NCBI GenBank assembly: GCA_023436685.1
Contig: JAEZIL010000237.1
Location: 1 to 5,653 of the forward strand
DNA: 5,653 nucleotides
Reading direction: 5' to 3'
Source of the DNA: Bacteroidota bacterium
GTDB taxonomy: Bacteria; Bacteroidota; Bacteroidia; Chitinophagales; Chitinophagaceae
The notes beneath the pieces are model-generated. The model had not been told where the DNA came from. It worked only from the letters and a program-made list of their open reading frames with translations, and ran no database searches. This document shows positions 4,187-5,653 of this stretch, one piece after another; the first letter of the stretch is position 1, and each line of letters opens with the position of its first letter. Made by a program: the position numbers and the translations under genes.

Positions 4187-5653
4187 TTATCGGTATTGTA
4201 AGTATTGCGCCGCGCGCGAATTTGAACTTTGCATTTGAGAACCTGTAAACAGAATATTGCGCCATTGTGTATTGCGCACTTCGCCATTTACGGTTGTGTG
4301 CAGCAATATCATATCGCCTATAACATACGGCGGGCGGTAAAATAAAAATATACCCTGGCTACTTTGCTTGCCCGGTGCATTGTATTGCCATACTTCGTAT
4401 GGAAGCGAGCCGGGTTCATTTAGTACTATCACGCGTTCATTAGGTTTGCCATATTTAAGATATATCTGTCCACGGTCGGTTTCGTAGCCACGCACACTGC
4501 TGCTGCCAAAAAGCTTGTTTACCTCTTTTACTTTATCGGTGTATTCCTGCCAGGCTTTACCGGGGTCTTCCGGGTTGCGGCTTTTAAAGAAGTTATACAC
4601 GAAATATTGCATGTACGTTTGGTCGGGGCTTTCTAAAAAGCCCAGTATATTGTTATTCTCATTTGCACTGGCAATAGGCTGCAACATCTTTAGCACAGCG
4701 CGCAATTGCGCAACGTTAAACTTGCCTACAAATGTGGTAGAAAGATCAAAAACGTTTACCTTATGTATGGGGGCAAATACTGTATCTGCAGTGGTGTCTG
4801 CAACCTTGTTTTTAGGCGGGTTTGTATTGCTGCGTTGAAAAAAGAAGCTGTTGGCTGATACTTGTTCCTGGCTTTCATTCAGTAGTGCCACATTAAGATA
4901 ATAGTTTCCTGAAGGCAGGGTAGTTATATCAAACATCCCGGTTAAAGGTATTACAGGAGCGGGCTTTATAGTATCGGTTGTTAGCAATCCGAATACAGGC
5001 TTATCCAACGGCTTCTTTGATATATAAGTGTTTTGTATAAGCAACCCTGTGTGCTTATCGGTTTGATATAATTCGGTATAGAACCTTAGGCTGGTGCGTT
5101 CATCACCCACAAAGTTTGCACTTAGCGGTATTTGCAGCCTGTCATTTTTTTGAAATATGCTTTGGGTTGTGGATGCATAAGTGGTATCTAGTAGTTGAAG
5201 ACCACTGTAAAAAGGTGTTACGGGTACTGCTGCTATTGCAAAAGAATCTTTGTAGCTGTATACATTTCCCGGTTTCTTTTTGTCGGTAAATTCTATCAGC
5301 AGCTTTATTTTTCCGGTTGGTACGCTATATCTGTGCAGGTCCAATATAGTTTGGCTGGCTGCCACTGTGCTGCTTTTCGCTGCCGGTGTTTGCAAGGTAA
5401 AAGCATCACTCACAACTATACCGGTATCTGTACTCAAGGTAACACGTGTATCAACCATCCCCCACCACATGCTATCGGCATGCTGTTGCATTATTACTGT
5501 ACGAGGGTCTATTTGCCAGTATATTTCTACGTATGGCTTATAAGTGCTACCGGCAGGCAAATAAAATACTGTATAGGTAGTAACAGCTTCAATAGCCCGG
5601 GCACTAAAACACGAAAACACCATCAAAAAGCAAACCCATATACAGCGTAGCAT
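4187..5653 (-). CDS. GWxTD-domain secreted protein
   Basis: The 488-residue exported protein begins with a signal peptide (MLRCIWVCFLMVFSCFSARA, cleavage likely before I21). Residues 21-300 look like beta-rich repeats (for example TVFYLPAGSTYKPYVEIYWQI, and a second module with PLTGMFDITTLPSGNYYLNVAL at 236-257). Residues about 345-465 form the GWxTD domain: YFVYNFFKSRNPEDP, then G389-Y-E-T-D393 with RGQIYLKYGKP, then LPYEVWQYN and FLFY. The family has only a motif-based name, without established biochemistry. It is common in Bacteroidota as a secreted or periplasmic protein. Here the motif tryptophan is tyrosine. The start codon is the last three bases of the window; the signal peptide makes it plausible, but an upstream start cannot be excluded and the promoter is not visible. 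It is the first gene of a pair with dapF, with a three-base gap and probable translational coupling. Confidence 0.87.
   Translation of the reverse strand: MLRCIWVCFLMVFSCFSARAIEAVTTYTVFYLPAGSTYKPYVEIYWQIDPRTVIMQQHADSMWWGMVDTRVTLSTDTGIVVSDAFTLQTPAAKSSTVAASQTILDLHRYSVPTGKIKLLIEFTDKKKPGNVYSYKDSFAIAAVPVTPFYSGLQLLDTTYASTTQSIFQKNDRLQIPLSANFVGDERTSLRFYTELYQTDKHTGLLIQNTYISKKPLDKPVFGLLTTDTIKPAPVIPLTGMFDITTLPSGNYYLNVALLNESQEQVSANSFFFQRSNTNPPKNKVADTTADTVFAPIHKVNVFDLSTTFVGKFNVAQLRAVLKMLQPIASANENNNILGFLESPDQTYMQYFVYNFFKSRNPEDPGKAWQEYTDKVKEVNKLFGSSSVRGYETDRGQIYLKYGKPNERVIVLNEPGSLPYEVWQYNAPGKQSSQGIFLFYRPPYVIGDMILLHTTVNGEVRNTQWRNILFTGSQMQSSNSRAAQYLQYR

Noticed and set aside
4203..4278. Repeated TATTGCGC (three times) near the 3' end of the GWxTD gene
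   Set aside because: The copies are irregularly spaced, within coding sequence, and too short to call a repeat array or binding-site cluster.
5195..5650. Open frame of 151 codons on the plus strand opposite the GWxTD gene
   Set aside because: The translation is rich in Cys, Tyr and His in the manner of antisense frames, and the opposite strand encodes a recognisable secreted protein.

Overview
The window reads as chromosomal DNA from a member of the Bacteroidota, probably Chitinophagaceae or a relative (the family-level placement is inference). The signs are promoter boxes of the TAnnTTTG type, no Shine-Dalgarno-like start sites, two proteins with a C-terminal type IX secretion (T9SS type A) sorting domain, and a GWxTD-family secreted protein, a family common in this phylum. 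Seven complete genes and one partial gene fill the window. There are no RNA genes, CRISPR arrays or insertion sequences, and no gene-free stretch longer than about 135 bases.

Left part (1-598): the first 52 codons of a MoxR-type AAA+ ATPase run leftwards out of the window. Diverging from it is a small MazG-like nucleotide pyrophosphohydrolase.

Centre (about 668-2467): two tandem, same-strand genes each encode a 257-residue exported protein with a signal peptide, an unidentified ectodomain and a T9SS sorting domain. Each has its own likely promoter and a near-identical rho-independent terminator. The last 96 residues and the terminator are almost the same in both copies, while the middle of the ectodomain has diverged beyond recognition. 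This mosaic tandem cassette is the most unusual thing here. recR follows directly, with a consensus -7 box wedged between the second terminator and the ATG, so its mRNA may be leaderless.

Right part (3109-5653, minus strand): a GWxTD-domain secreted protein and dapF (diaminopimelate epimerase, lysine and peptidoglycan precursor synthesis) form a tight pair with three bases between them. A small lipoprotein gene with its own -7 box follows and converges on recR with a five-base gap.

Apart from the T9SS pair, these are housekeeping genes (recR, dapF, pyrophosphohydrolase) and common envelope genes. I see no defence system, mobile element or clearly new multi-gene system. The functions of the two T9SS proteins, the lipoprotein and the GWxTD protein cannot be read from the sequence.
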